From Vulcanimicrobiota bacterium (lineage in GTDB: Bacteria; Vulcanimicrobiota; Vulcanimicrobiia; Vulcanimicrobiales; Vulcanimicrobiaceae), in the NCBI GenBank assembly GCA_013043945.1, contig JABEUW010000068.1, forward strand, positions 1 through 37,415: a DNA stretch of 37,415 bases, given 5' to 3'. Positions 30,564 through 37,415 of this stretch are shown piece after piece (position 1 is the stretch's first letter; each line of letters begins with the position of its first letter). A program made the position numbers and the translations under genes. The notes beneath the pieces were generated by a model. That model searched no databases and was not told where the DNA came from. It saw only the letters and a program-made list of their open reading frames with translations.

Positions 30564-31444
30564 TGGAGAATTCGCCGTCGATTATTGGCGCGAGAGAGGC
30601 GATCAATGCTATAGGGGCGACATTGACGGCCTTCCTGAAATCAGGTTCACAATATCCGAACCACCTTGAGGAGACTTATGCTGACATCTCGAAATCGGTT
30701 CGTGAGATTTTACCAAGCATCGAAGCCGCCACGGCGAGCTACGAGCAGGCATGCAAAGACTTTCTCGATAGCGTAATTCAGGTCAGGGGAATGCCGTTCA
30801 GAGCAATATCTGGAAGCGACGAACAGCAGGCGCAAAATGTCAGTTCCAGCGGAAGCCACATCGCCGAGATATTTGACACGCTCCTCCCATCCATCACCGA
30901 GCGCTATAAGTGGTGCATTGAGAACTATCGTTCGCAATCGGCAAGTTTTCTAGAGGACCGGATTGGCCAATTGCAGGCCATGTTGAAAGCATTTCTTGAC
31001 AAAGTTCCGAATGGCGGGACAAACGAGAAGACGATTAAGAGCAAAATTGCGGAGATAAAGAGTGATCTTCGCTCTTTGGCAAAGTGGGATCGTCTCTTCT
31101 ACACCTACAAAGCGACGAGCTTCCACGATGAAATAGAATATATCTTCATGCTCGCGAAGGACGATCCGGTCGCTGCAATCTGGGAGTATTGCTACCTGGA
31201 TGAACAGGGCGAGTACCAGCAAACTTACAACCACAAGAAGCGCCACGGCCGCGTGTATGCCGTTCGTGGAAGTTGGGCTATCGAGCAGGGCTTTATAAAA
31301 GTTGGCCCAGCTGGCTATCTGGACGAGATCAGCAGACCGGGCCAAGAGGTTGGATGCATGTGTTCCCTTCAATGGGTCATGTCGCCGCGCGATCTGCCGC
31401 GCGAGATGCTCGCCGAGAGCGGGCGGGGCCGGGTGAATACGTGA
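30563..31444 (+). CDS. Protein resembling phage head-morphogenesis/minor capsid proteins
   Basis: The 293-residue product is mostly helical for its first 200 residues. It ends with HKKRHGRVYAVRGSWAIEQ, then PAGYLDEISRPGQEVGCMC and WVMSPRDLP. That C-terminal pattern, a GYxDEIxxPGxEVxCxC motif after a basic VYAVRGSWA stretch, resembles the C-terminus of SPP1 gp7/Mu F-type head-morphogenesis proteins. No portal, capsid or large terminase gene accompanies it, so it may be a remnant or may act on helper-phage heads. Base composition is lower in GC than neighbouring chromosomal genes. The assignment is from memory of the motif and needs a profile search. Confidence 0.45.
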   Translation: MENSPSIIGAREAINAIGATLTAFLKSGSQYPNHLEETYADISKSVREILPSIEAATASYEQACKDFLDSVIQVRGMPFRAISGSDEQQAQNVSSSGSHIAEIFDTLLPSITERYKWCIENYRSQSASFLEDRIGQLQAMLKAFLDKVPNGGTNEKTIKSKIAEIKSDLRSLAKWDRLFYTYKATSFHDEIEYIFMLAKDDPVAAIWEYCYLDEQGEYQQTYNHKKRHGRVYAVRGSWAIEQGFIKVGPAGYLDEISRPGQEVGCMCSLQWVMSPRDLPREMLAESGRGRVNT

Positions 31445-31581
31445 GTCGATACGTCGATCGCAAAAATTGGAGCGCACCGCCGCGCACCGCCGAAGGGAGC
31501 GCTTTTAGGCTAAAAACGAAGCAGTGTCCCAATTGCCTTTCCGGCATTCCCGCCGGAATCAAGCCGCCTGAGGTCCAATAA
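31441..31581 (+). CDS. Possible tiny zinc-knuckle-like protein
   Basis: A 46-residue frame starts at a GTG overlapping the preceding stop (GTGA at 31441-31444). It encodes VSRYVDRKNWSAPPRTAEG, then LKTKQCPNCLSGIPAGIKPPEVQ. The CPNC pair suggests half a zinc site. It ends 46 bases before the convergent gene's stop, with a small CCGC-GAAA-GCGG hairpin (31590-31601) between. The coupling and sensible residues favour a gene, but the short length limits confidence. Confidence 0.4.
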   Translation: MSRYVDRKNWSAPPRTAEGSAFRLKTKQCPNCLSGIPAGIKPPEVQ

Positions 31582-31627
31582 AAACACCTCCGCGAAAGCG
31601 GCCCAGCTTCACCGTTCCTTCCCGCGG

Positions 31628-32953
31628 CTAGTTTGGTGCAATAAATGCGTCTAGCAACTTAAAGACCTTTAATGTTCGCAGGGCCTTAACGGAAATATTA
31701 ACGTTTCCGTTTACCGTTGGGCACGAAATCTTGACCGTTGCAATGGCATTGAGCGACGTCGTATTTGACGTATCCGAGGCCATTGAACAACGAGTTTGCC
31801 GGCTCTCTTCGTCGTTTACAAGGGTGCGCAAATACGAAAGTGCGGAGAAGTTTGCGCCCGACGCGACAAAATCGTCGGAGCCCGTTTCGACATATCGAAC
31901 CAGCGCAGCAAAGGCCGTATATTCTATCGCGGTCGAGGTAAGAATGTAGCGATCGCCATTCCATTTCACCGTTGCTGTCGATGCAATGTCTGGGCAAGCG
32001 AGACATTGCCAGAACGGTGCTTCCTGATCGCCTCCTGCTGGAAAAGCATACCCGGTTCCTGTGAGGCCGTGAAAATGCTTGACCAAGACATCCTTTGGAA
32101 TAGCGCCACCATCATACTTAGGCTTTGTCCCAGCGACAAAGCGAAGCACATGTAGCACATAACGATCCCCACTCCCGCCCCAAAAACTCGTTATCAGGCC
32201 ATCAAAAGAAAGAGCAAATCCATGGGGCATTGGCAACAACGCCACGTCCTGTGCAGCTACGGCATCGTTAACGAAATCCGCAGGCATGGCGACGAGGCTC
32301 CGCGGAACTTGACCGTCTTTGTTCGATCGATACTCAACGACCATCGCTGCATTTATTAGGGCTGAACCGAAGCAATCAGTCGTCGAGTTGGGAACGGTAT
32401 TGCCGGAAGACGGATCGAACGCCGGAGTCCACGACGAGACGCTCAAGACGCGCACAACGTAATCCAAATGAGCGGCTGGGGTTGGCTGAGAATATTCAAT
32501 ACAAAGGGTACCCTTCGCCATACTCGCAAGCTTCTTTGTAAGCACGACGTCGCTCAACAACCATTCATGAGGACGCGCCACGGCTTTCTGGGCTGCGGAA
32601 ACTAACTGATCGAATAGCGCCGCAGGAGGGCCATCTCCTTCGTTATAAATGTTCCGGGCGGCGGCAACGTATTGTGAGGCGGCCCGTGCATAGGCGGCCC
32701 ATGCGGCATTATCGCTAGCAATATCGCGCGCAATTTTTTTATCGACCGCTCGTCGTGAACCGGGTTGTAGGCGCAGTGTTGATGCGAGGGTCCTTGCTTC
32801 GTCATAATTTCCGCTGCGCGCATCTGTTTGAGCTTGCGATAGAGTCCTAGCTTCGCGGGCCATTTCGAGCGAGCGCAAGTGTCGCCACAACAAGCCTCCG
32901 CCGAGCGCCGCGATTGCCACTGCGCCGAGAATAATATACGAGACTCGGTTCAT
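31628..32953 (-). CDS. Membrane-anchored protein of unknown function (element cargo)
   Basis: The 441-residue product has one N-terminal membrane helix (VSYIILGAVAIAALGGGLLW) and an Ala/Arg-rich helical segment (about residues 30-115) that looks like TPR-type or coiled helices. A large extracytoplasmic region follows, with several Cys and Trp residues (DCFGSALIN, ITSFWGGSGDRYVLHVLRF, PFWQCLACPDIASTATVKWNGDRYILTS). The two RYVL/RYIL segments hint at repeated beta structure. The ATG at 32953 follows AAGG seven bases upstream. It is the only cargo-like gene on the minus strand and converges on the rightward operon, as accessory genes of integrated elements often do. I recognise no family, so defence or fitness roles are only possibilities. 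Confidence 0.65.
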   Translation of the reverse strand: MNRVSYIILGAVAIAALGGGLLWRHLRSLEMAREARTLSQAQTDARSGNYDEARTLASTLRLQPGSRRAVDKKIARDIASDNAAWAAYARAASQYVAAARNIYNEGDGPPAALFDQLVSAAQKAVARPHEWLLSDVVLTKKLASMAKGTLCIEYSQPTPAAHLDYVVRVLSVSSWTPAFDPSSGNTVPNSTTDCFGSALINAAMVVEYRSNKDGQVPRSLVAMPADFVNDAVAAQDVALLPMPHGFALSFDGLITSFWGGSGDRYVLHVLRFVAGTKPKYDGGAIPKDVLVKHFHGLTGTGYAFPAGGDQEAPFWQCLACPDIASTATVKWNGDRYILTSTAIEYTAFAALVRYVETGSDDFVASGANFSALSYLRTLVNDEESRQTRCSMASDTSNTTSLNAIATVKISCPTVNGNVNISVKALRTLKVFKLLDAFIAPN

Positions 32954-33317
32954 GTTGAAACCTTGGATCGCATTTCCTGCCCTTCTCCGGGAGCAAATTC
33001 CGGCCCTCCTGACTTGCCCGTAGAGTATCAATATCGGACGTTGAGTAGGAGCTCGACGAAAAATTCGGGGTCGAGCTTCCGTATTCGAGGCCCCACGTTT
33101 TGAGTGCCAGGAGTGGCACCACAGCTTTCTGCCTCTGCAAGCCCGTTGGAATGGCGACGGTGAAAAGACGGCGAGAGACCGTGTGCCATTCGTGTGCCAT
33201 ACGCGACCAGATTAGACCGAACGAGACGATACGAACCGAGACACCGCGCGGCGGAAGACCTTACCAAACGGGGATTTGCGACTACGCGGCGACACTCGAC
33301 AGGACCACCCTGACGGA
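32954..33317. other. Gene-free right end of the element
   Basis: No supported gene is seen in these 364 bases. They contain an AGCTCGAC/GTCGAGCT inverted repeat (33050-33077), a GTGCC-AGGAGT-GGCAC inverted repeat (33104-33119) and the paired TGTGCCA arm sites (33181-33200). The region is probably the attachment-site arm plus the promoter of the membrane-anchored gene. Confidence 0.6.
33181..33200 (+). promoter_or_regulatory. Probable integrase arm-binding sites, right end
   Basis: TGTGCCA occurs at 33182-33188 and 33193-33199, 11 bases apart. The 20-base block matches 24061-24080 at 18 of 20 positions and has the same orientation. It lies 117 bases inside the right repeat. Confidence 0.6.
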
Positions 33318-33340
33318 TTCAAATCCTGTCCCCGCAACCA
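33318..33340 (+). repeat. Right attachment repeat (attR core)
   Basis: An exact copy of the last 23 bases of tRNA-fMet, starting TTCAAATCC and ending in CCA. The rest of the tRNA is absent, so this is not a second tRNA gene but the displaced 3' end of the original target. Confidence 0.93.
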
Positions 33341-33344
33341 CGCC

Positions 33345-33388
33345 ACGAGAGGCCTCGCAGTCGATAGACTGCCAGGCCTCTCGTTTTT
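33345..33388 (+). terminator. Original chromosomal terminator of tRNA-fMet, displaced by insertion
   Basis: ACGAGAGGCCT and AGGCCTCTCGT pair in an 11-bp stem whose interior forms a second stem, GCAGTC/GACTGC, around GATA. The outer stem is followed by TTTTT. It starts four bases after the right repeat, exactly where the tRNA terminator would be before integration. Confidence 0.85.
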
Positions 33389-33434
33389 ATGCTCCCTTCA
33401 ATCGCCATGCCTCGTCAGCGGGCGCAGCAATGGC

Positions 33435-35459
33435 CTAATTCAACGCTGCCTGAGTTCGAATCGCACCGTTCCCGGCGACAAATGCATCCATAATCGTAAG
33501 CAGCCCTTCCGCCGTTCTGTCGAGATCGCCGGACAACGCAAGCAGATCTGAAAATTTTGCGTCGAGCACGGTCGACGATGCGACCACCGTGTCGGCGGTC
33601 ACCGCATCGTCGCGCGACTTATCGGCAAACTCGGCAATCGCCGTCGCCAGCTCTCGCGCCTGCGCGGCCATTTCTTCTGTGGCCGCACCGTTTTGTTCGA
33701 CCACCGCAGAGATTGCTTGCATGGCATTCTCCGATCGTTTCGCCGATTCAAACATCTCAGCCGAGGAGCGCTCGATCTGCTCGCTACCCGATCTCGAAAG
33801 ACGAACGTTTTCGGATATCGATTGGAGCGCTTGCGATATGGACTCCGATTGAGATGCAGCCTCGACGACACGACTCTGGGCTCCCCCGACCGCAGCCCCT
33901 GCCGTACTCACACGATCGCGCACTTCGGTTATGAGTGCCGTAATGCGACGGTTTTCATCGGCGCTTCGTTCGGCGAGTTTCCGAATCTCCGATGCTACCA
34001 CGGCAAAACCCCGGCCCTGATCCCCGGCCCGAGCCGCCTCAATCGCTGCGTTGAGTGCGAGAAGATTGGTTTGTTCCGCAATCGATTCAACACTCTCAAG
34101 AATCGTGCCGATTTGCGACGACAGCTTCGATAGCGCAGCCATCTCTGCCGATGCTTCCCGTGTGGAAGCGTCGGTCTCAACAAGCATGCGCAGGGTCGCG
34201 CCCACGACGGCCACGCCGTTGTCGGCTGCCCGAGCGCTTTCACGAGCAGAATCGAGCAACAAGGTCGCTTGTTCCACCACCGTGCGGGCCTGCTTACCTA
34301 CCGATTCGATCTCTCCACTCGCCGCGCGCACTTGGAGCGCTTGGTCGGCGGCTCCCCGCGCAATACTTTCGACGCCAATTGCGAATTCGCCGATAATCGA
34401 TCGTGAAGCGCTTGCCTCCGTCGCACGACTTCGAAGCGCCTTGGCGAGCATCCCAACGGCACCAACCGAGGCAGTAGCTTGCTCGCGCACGAGAGCGACG
34501 TTTTGTTGCAATAGATTCGCTGATGGGGCGAGCGTGTTGACCGCCGCCTTAACGCCCTCTAAAATTGCGCGGATGCTCCCCATCATCGAGTCCAGCGATG
34601 TCCCAAGTCGGTCACGCTCGCTCTGCGGAGCGATGCTCGCTCCGATGTCGCCGCCGGCCATGGCTTCTGAAGCAGCCACGATCGAGCGTTGGTAATCGAT
34701 CATTTCCTCGAATGCATTGGCAACCGGTCGCAGCTCTCCGTCGATCGCACGGAGGTCGCCGAGTTCGAGTTCGCCGCGTGAAAGCGTTGCAGCGGCAACG
34801 CGAAGCACCGCAGCGCCCTTTCGTAGTCGTCGTATGCCGAGCGAAAAAACGAAAAACGTGATCGTGAAAATCAGGAGCATCGCACCGGCGACACCGACGA
34901 CGACGAGCGTAATTAATCGATTGATTACTGCGAGCGGATAGCTGACAACGTACGCACCGATCACGCGTCCGATGGCGTCGAAGACCGGCGCGGCGACGAC
35001 GAAGCTGGGAATCTTCGAGATCTCCGCGTCTCCTCGAAATGGTTTTCCGGCTATGATTGCCGAGGCTACCTTCGGGGGGATGTTCGCGGTGACGATAAAC
35101 GAACCGTCTTCTTTAATCGACGATGCGTCGAGTATCCATTCGCCGCCGTTTTGGCGTGCAAAAATCGACACATCGGCGCCGGAGAGCGAATGCGATTGCT
35201 GTATTAGGGCTTCGTTTCCCCCGTTGCTCCAACCGGGAAAGCCCGGAAAGCTGAGTTGCCCGCTCGAAAGCGTCGCATTCCCGGCGTTGGTAGCGAGCGC
35301 CAGTAAGGCCTTGACCGCCGCCTTCCCCTGACCGGAGAGAAAGCCATACTCCACTCGTTTCGCCGAATAGACCAGCCCCGCAACGGCAAATACGATCCCT
35401 AGAGCAAAAGCGATCGCTGTCGGCAACATGATACGAAACGTCATAGAATCCCGATTCAC
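33435..35459 (-). CDS. Methyl-accepting chemotaxis protein
   Basis: The 674-residue protein has a membrane helix (residues about 9-30) and an extracytoplasmic sensor of about 140 residues resembling a single Cache domain (SGADVSIFARQNGGEWILDASS, FVVAAPVFDAIGRVIGAYVVSYPL). A second membrane helix (about 180-207), a HAMP domain (about 210-265) and the long cytoplasmic signalling hairpin follow. The hairpin tip reads ESIAEQTNLLALNAAIEAARAG then GRGFAVVASEIRKLAERS, the CheA/CheW-binding core. Adaptation helices flank it. The GTG at 35459 has GGAGG seven bases upstream and is preferred over the ATG five codons later. It lies just outside the element. The ligand is unknown and no other chemotaxis gene is in view. 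Confidence 0.95.
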   Translation of the reverse strand: MNRDSMTFRIMLPTAIAFALGIVFAVAGLVYSAKRVEYGFLSGQGKAAVKALLALATNAGNATLSSGQLSFPGFPGWSNGGNEALIQQSHSLSGADVSIFARQNGGEWILDASSIKEDGSFIVTANIPPKVASAIIAGKPFRGDAEISKIPSFVVAAPVFDAIGRVIGAYVVSYPLAVINRLITLVVVGVAGAMLLIFTITFFVFSLGIRRLRKGAAVLRVAAATLSRGELELGDLRAIDGELRPVANAFEEMIDYQRSIVAASEAMAGGDIGASIAPQSERDRLGTSLDSMMGSIRAILEGVKAAVNTLAPSANLLQQNVALVREQATASVGAVGMLAKALRSRATEASASRSIIGEFAIGVESIARGAADQALQVRAASGEIESVGKQARTVVEQATLLLDSARESARAADNGVAVVGATLRMLVETDASTREASAEMAALSKLSSQIGTILESVESIAEQTNLLALNAAIEAARAGDQGRGFAVVASEIRKLAERSADENRRITALITEVRDRVSTAGAAVGGAQSRVVEAASQSESISQALQSISENVRLSRSGSEQIERSSAEMFESAKRSENAMQAISAVVEQNGAATEEMAAQARELATAIAEFADKSRDDAVTADTVVASSTVLDAKFSDLLALSGDLDRTAEGLLTIMDAFVAGNGAIRTQAALN

Positions 35460-35653
35460 CAGGTCGCCTCCATTCCTTAATCAGTAATAGCAGGCAAAAC
35501 TTATGCATGCGTTATGAATGTCTTATCGAGACGGAGGCTTGCACTTCCACATCAGCCGAGCTCGAGGCCGCCTCTTCCACGAGTATCGACGGGCGAGCGC
35601 ATCGATAGCGTACGCTCCTCCCGGAGCGACACGTACGGCGTACGGGTTACGGG

Positions 35654-36635
35654 TTATGGCGCCTGAATCGAAGCGACCGACGAGGACGGGCAGAGTGCGT
35701 CGAGCGCCGTTTGCGCTACGGGATCGGGTTGCGCCATCGCACGGGGACGGCCGTAGGCGACCATGATGAGTTGGCCGTTTTTTTGAGCGAATCGCTCGAT
35801 GAGATATGAAAGCGGGGTGCGGCCACAGCCAAGCACCTTCGTCGATGAAATAATCTTCGAGTGAGCAAACATTTTTAGCATGGTCGTTGTCGCAATTTGA
35901 GCCACCATGGAGAGCGGCACCGGCTTACCGGAGACGTCGCCGTATTTTTGCAACGATGTTGCCGTAACGAGATACGATTCCATCGTCCCGTCGGCGAGCT
36001 TCCCCGAAGCCGCCGCCGTCCAGCCGACGGGAAGGGGCGCGTGCAGCCCCGGCATCGTCGTCATCACCGGCACCGCCGGCGGCGCAACGAAATCTTGCGG
36101 ACAGAAGGTGCCGAGCGCTGCAAGCGCCTCCGGATCGGTAGCAGAGCCGCCGGGGTCGCATGTGAGTCACTGCATCGAACGCACCATGCGGTGCCTGAGC
36201 GATATACTGCAGCATATCGAAGTGCACCGTCCCAAAGGCGAGGTTGTAATGCAGACGCCAGGCCGGGCGTGCACCGGCGCAGACGAAACTCGCACGGCTC
36301 GAAATCAACTGGAACTTGGTACCGAAGTTCTCGAGCGTTCCCAGAGCGGTCTTGACGTTCGCTTAGAGCGTTCCCGTCGTCGGTGCGTCATCCTCGGTAA
36401 CGTTGATCGCTTCGTTCGAACCGTCATAGGGCTTCATTGCTTGAAAGCGAATCTGCGTCACCGGTGAGAGGATGCGAATGCGGTCGTCGAGCATCCAATC
36501 CTTGGGAACCTGCATGAACGCCGAGACCGGTTGCACGCTTGCCTGCGGCGAGGGAACGGCGGCAGGCGACGCAATCGGCGAGGGGGCGGGCGAGGGACTC
36601 GTGAGTGCCTCTGCGAGCAATACCGCGCGAATCAT
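35654..36635 (-). pseudogene. Broken gene for a two-repeat secreted-type protein
   Basis: Joined fragments encode a Pro/Ser-rich N-terminus (SPSPAPSPIASPAAVPSPQAS) and two similar domains. Repeat 1 has VPKDWMLDD, then FQLISSRASFVCAGARPAWRLHYNL. Repeat 2 has LPVGWTAAA, then SKIISSTKVLGCGRTPLSYLIERF, and ends GQLIMVAYGRP. A TAA at 36363-36365 interrupts repeat 1, although similarity to repeat 2 continues across it. A one-base frame change near 36160-36170 separates the repeats. The intact gene would encode about 325 residues. The start overlaps the kbl stop (ATGA at 36632-36635). Two lesions point to decay, but assembly errors must be excluded. I do not recognise the family. Confidence 0.6.
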
Positions 36636-37415
36636 GCCGGCACCAATCCGGCTTCTTTCGCAACCGCGGCAAAGGCGTCGAGCGCGCTATCCATCTCCTC
36701 GCGCGTCAGCGTCGCGCAGAGCTGCGTGCGAATACGCGCCGCGCCTTCGGGAACCACTGGGAAGCCGAAGCCCGTCACGAAGACGCCGCGCTTCAAGAGC
36801 TTATCGCTCATCGCAATCGCGAACGCCGTCTCGCCGACGATAATCGGCACGATCGCGCTCGGTCCCGGAAGCGGTTTCAAGCCGATCCGTTCGAGCCCGT
36901 CTCGGAAATAGGTAACGTTCTCGCGGAGCGCGGCGACGCGCTCGGGGTGCGCGTCGAGAAAGTCGATCGCCGCGAGCGCGCTACAGGCCACCGTCGCCGG
37001 TAACGCGTTCGAAAAGAGTTGCGGGCGCGAGCGCTGGATCAGCATATCGACGAGTGCATGGCTTCCTGCGACGAAACCACCCGCGGCACCGCCGAGCGCC
37101 TTGCCCAGCGTTCCGGTGATGATATCGATCTCGCCGGTGAGTCCGAAATGTTCGATCGTTCCGCGCCCGCTCTCGCCCATCACGCCGGTTCCGTGCGAGT
37201 CATCGACGACGCTGACCGCGCCGTATTTTTTGCAAAGCACGACGATGCCGGGAAGGTCCGCGACCGATCCCTCCATCGAAAAGACGCCATCGGTCACCAC
37301 GAGAATCGGCGCGCACTCCCGAACGGCTTGCAATTTCGCTTCGAGGTCGGCGAGATCGCCGTGTTTGTAGACGCTGCGTTTTGCCTTACTCGCCAACCGC
37401 ACGCCGTCGATAATC
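36632..37415 (-). CDS. kbl: Glycine C-acetyltransferase (2-amino-3-ketobutyrate CoA ligase), 5' partial
   Basis: The visible 260 codons encode the C-terminal two thirds of an alpha-oxoamine synthase. The frame is still open at the window edge (IIDGVRLASKAKR). Visible motifs are ILVVTDGVFSMEGSVADLPGIV, VDDSHGTGVMGESGRGT, the PLP-lysine segment TGTLGKALGGAAGGFVAG, and RSRPQLFSNALPATV. Kbl converts 2-amino-3-ketobutyrate and CoA to glycine and acetyl-CoA in threonine breakdown. The SIIDGVRL-type start and the MEGSVADLPGI segment favour Kbl over BioF, though BioF-like relatives cannot be wholly excluded. The tail overlaps the broken two-repeat gene by ATGA. Confidence 0.88.
   Translation of the reverse strand, partial: IIDGVRLASKAKRSVYKHGDLADLEAKLQAVRECAPILVVTDGVFSMEGSVADLPGIVVLCKKYGAVSVVDDSHGTGVMGESGRGTIEHFGLTGEIDIITGTLGKALGGAAGGFVAGSHALVDMLIQRSRPQLFSNALPATVACSALAAIDFLDAHPERVAALRENVTYFRDGLERIGLKPLPGPSAIVPIIVGETAFAIAMSDKLLKRGVFVTGFGFPVVPEGAARIRTQLCATLTREEMDSALDAFAAVAKEAGLVPA

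Larger units (their letters stand above)
24005..33340. mobile_element. 9.3-kb integrative element in tRNA-fMet, phage-satellite-like
   Basis: Bounded by exact 23-bp repeats, this 9,336-base insert contains integrase, a putative repressor, a divergent excisionase-led operon with a primase/helicase-like gene, several small genes, a superinfection-immunity-family gene and a gene resembling phage head-morphogenesis proteins. A membrane-anchored gene of unknown function lies at the far end. Both ends carry matched TGTGCCA pairs that look like integrase arm sites. Large terminase, portal, major capsid, tail, relaxase and conjugation genes are absent. It therefore resembles a phage satellite or a mobilisable genomic island more than a prophage or an ICE. 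Base composition falls in the right third (30560-32950), unlike the flanks. Confidence 0.88.

Noticed and set aside
33318..33340. A second tRNA gene near 33318
   Set aside because: Only the 3' 23 bases of tRNA-fMet are present; no anticodon arm or 5' half precedes it. It is the right attachment repeat.
24005..33340. Complete prophage
   Set aside because: No large terminase, portal, major capsid, protease, tail or lysis genes can be seen.
24005..33340. Integrative conjugative element
   Set aside because: No relaxase, coupling protein or type IV secretion genes.
35580..35660. Short TACGGGT repeats and palindromic stretches before the broken gene
   Set aside because: Only two or three imperfect copies; no array structure, and no CRISPR-like spacing here or elsewhere in the window.

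Overview
The window is GC-rich DNA from a diderm bacterium. A TonB-dependent receptor with a signal peptide, an outer-membrane-type beta-barrel protein and a signal-peptide-bearing zinc nuclease imply an outer membrane. The gene set and gene order are not those of a familiar proteobacterium. A member of an uncultured, soil-type phylum such as Eremiobacterota/Vulcanimicrobiota (WPS-2) is my best guess, but it rests on overall impression and not on a marker gene. Genes are packed tightly, with many 4-base NTGA stop/start overlaps and frequent GTG or TTG starts.

Positions 1-13,173 are core chromosome. After a short secreted beta-barrel gene on the plus strand, one long minus-strand block runs hrcA - dnaJ - rsmE - two tandem PAS/GAF/GGDEF diguanylate cyclases - family 2 glycosyltransferase - accD - accA - FtsB-like protein - small S1-like protein - ppx - tRNA-Leu(UAA) - namA (old yellow enzyme). 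A CIRCE operator sits in front of hrcA, so the heat-shock end of the block is probably self-repressed by HrcA. grpE and dnaK are absent from this locus. The divergent gene is acs (acetyl-CoA synthetase). Acs and AccA/AccD together make and use acetyl-CoA for fatty-acid synthesis.

Positions 15,141-23,888 hold a small secreted Cys-containing protein, a TonB-dependent receptor with a carboxypeptidase-like N-terminal domain, and a coupled minus-strand operon: add (adenosine deaminase) - DtxR-family metal regulator - rhomboid protease - DinG-like helicase - S1/P1-type secreted nuclease. The last five could link nucleic-acid breakdown with purine salvage, but that is inference.

Positions 24,005-33,340 are a 9.3-kb integrated mobile element. 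It sits in the 3' end of the initiator tRNA-fMet gene and is bounded by an exact 23-bp direct repeat. It carries a tyrosine integrase with an upstream regulator on the minus strand, and a divergent plus-strand operon: an excisionase-like HTH protein, a small protein, a DUF3987-type primase/helicase-like protein, small Cys-containing and TerS-like proteins, a superinfection-immunity-family membrane protein, a signal-anchored protein, a protein resembling phage head-morphogenesis proteins, and a tiny zinc-knuckle-like protein. A membrane-anchored protein of unknown function lies on the opposite strand at the far end. It lacks portal, large terminase, major capsid and tail genes, so it looks more like a phage satellite or other small integrative element than a prophage. 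It also brings its own terminator for the tRNA gene, while the probable original terminator now lies just outside the right end. This element is the most novel part of the window.

Positions 33,435-37,415 return to chromosome: a methyl-accepting chemotaxis protein, a broken gene for a two-repeat secreted-type protein, and the 5'-truncated (by the window edge) kbl/glycine C-acetyltransferase gene.
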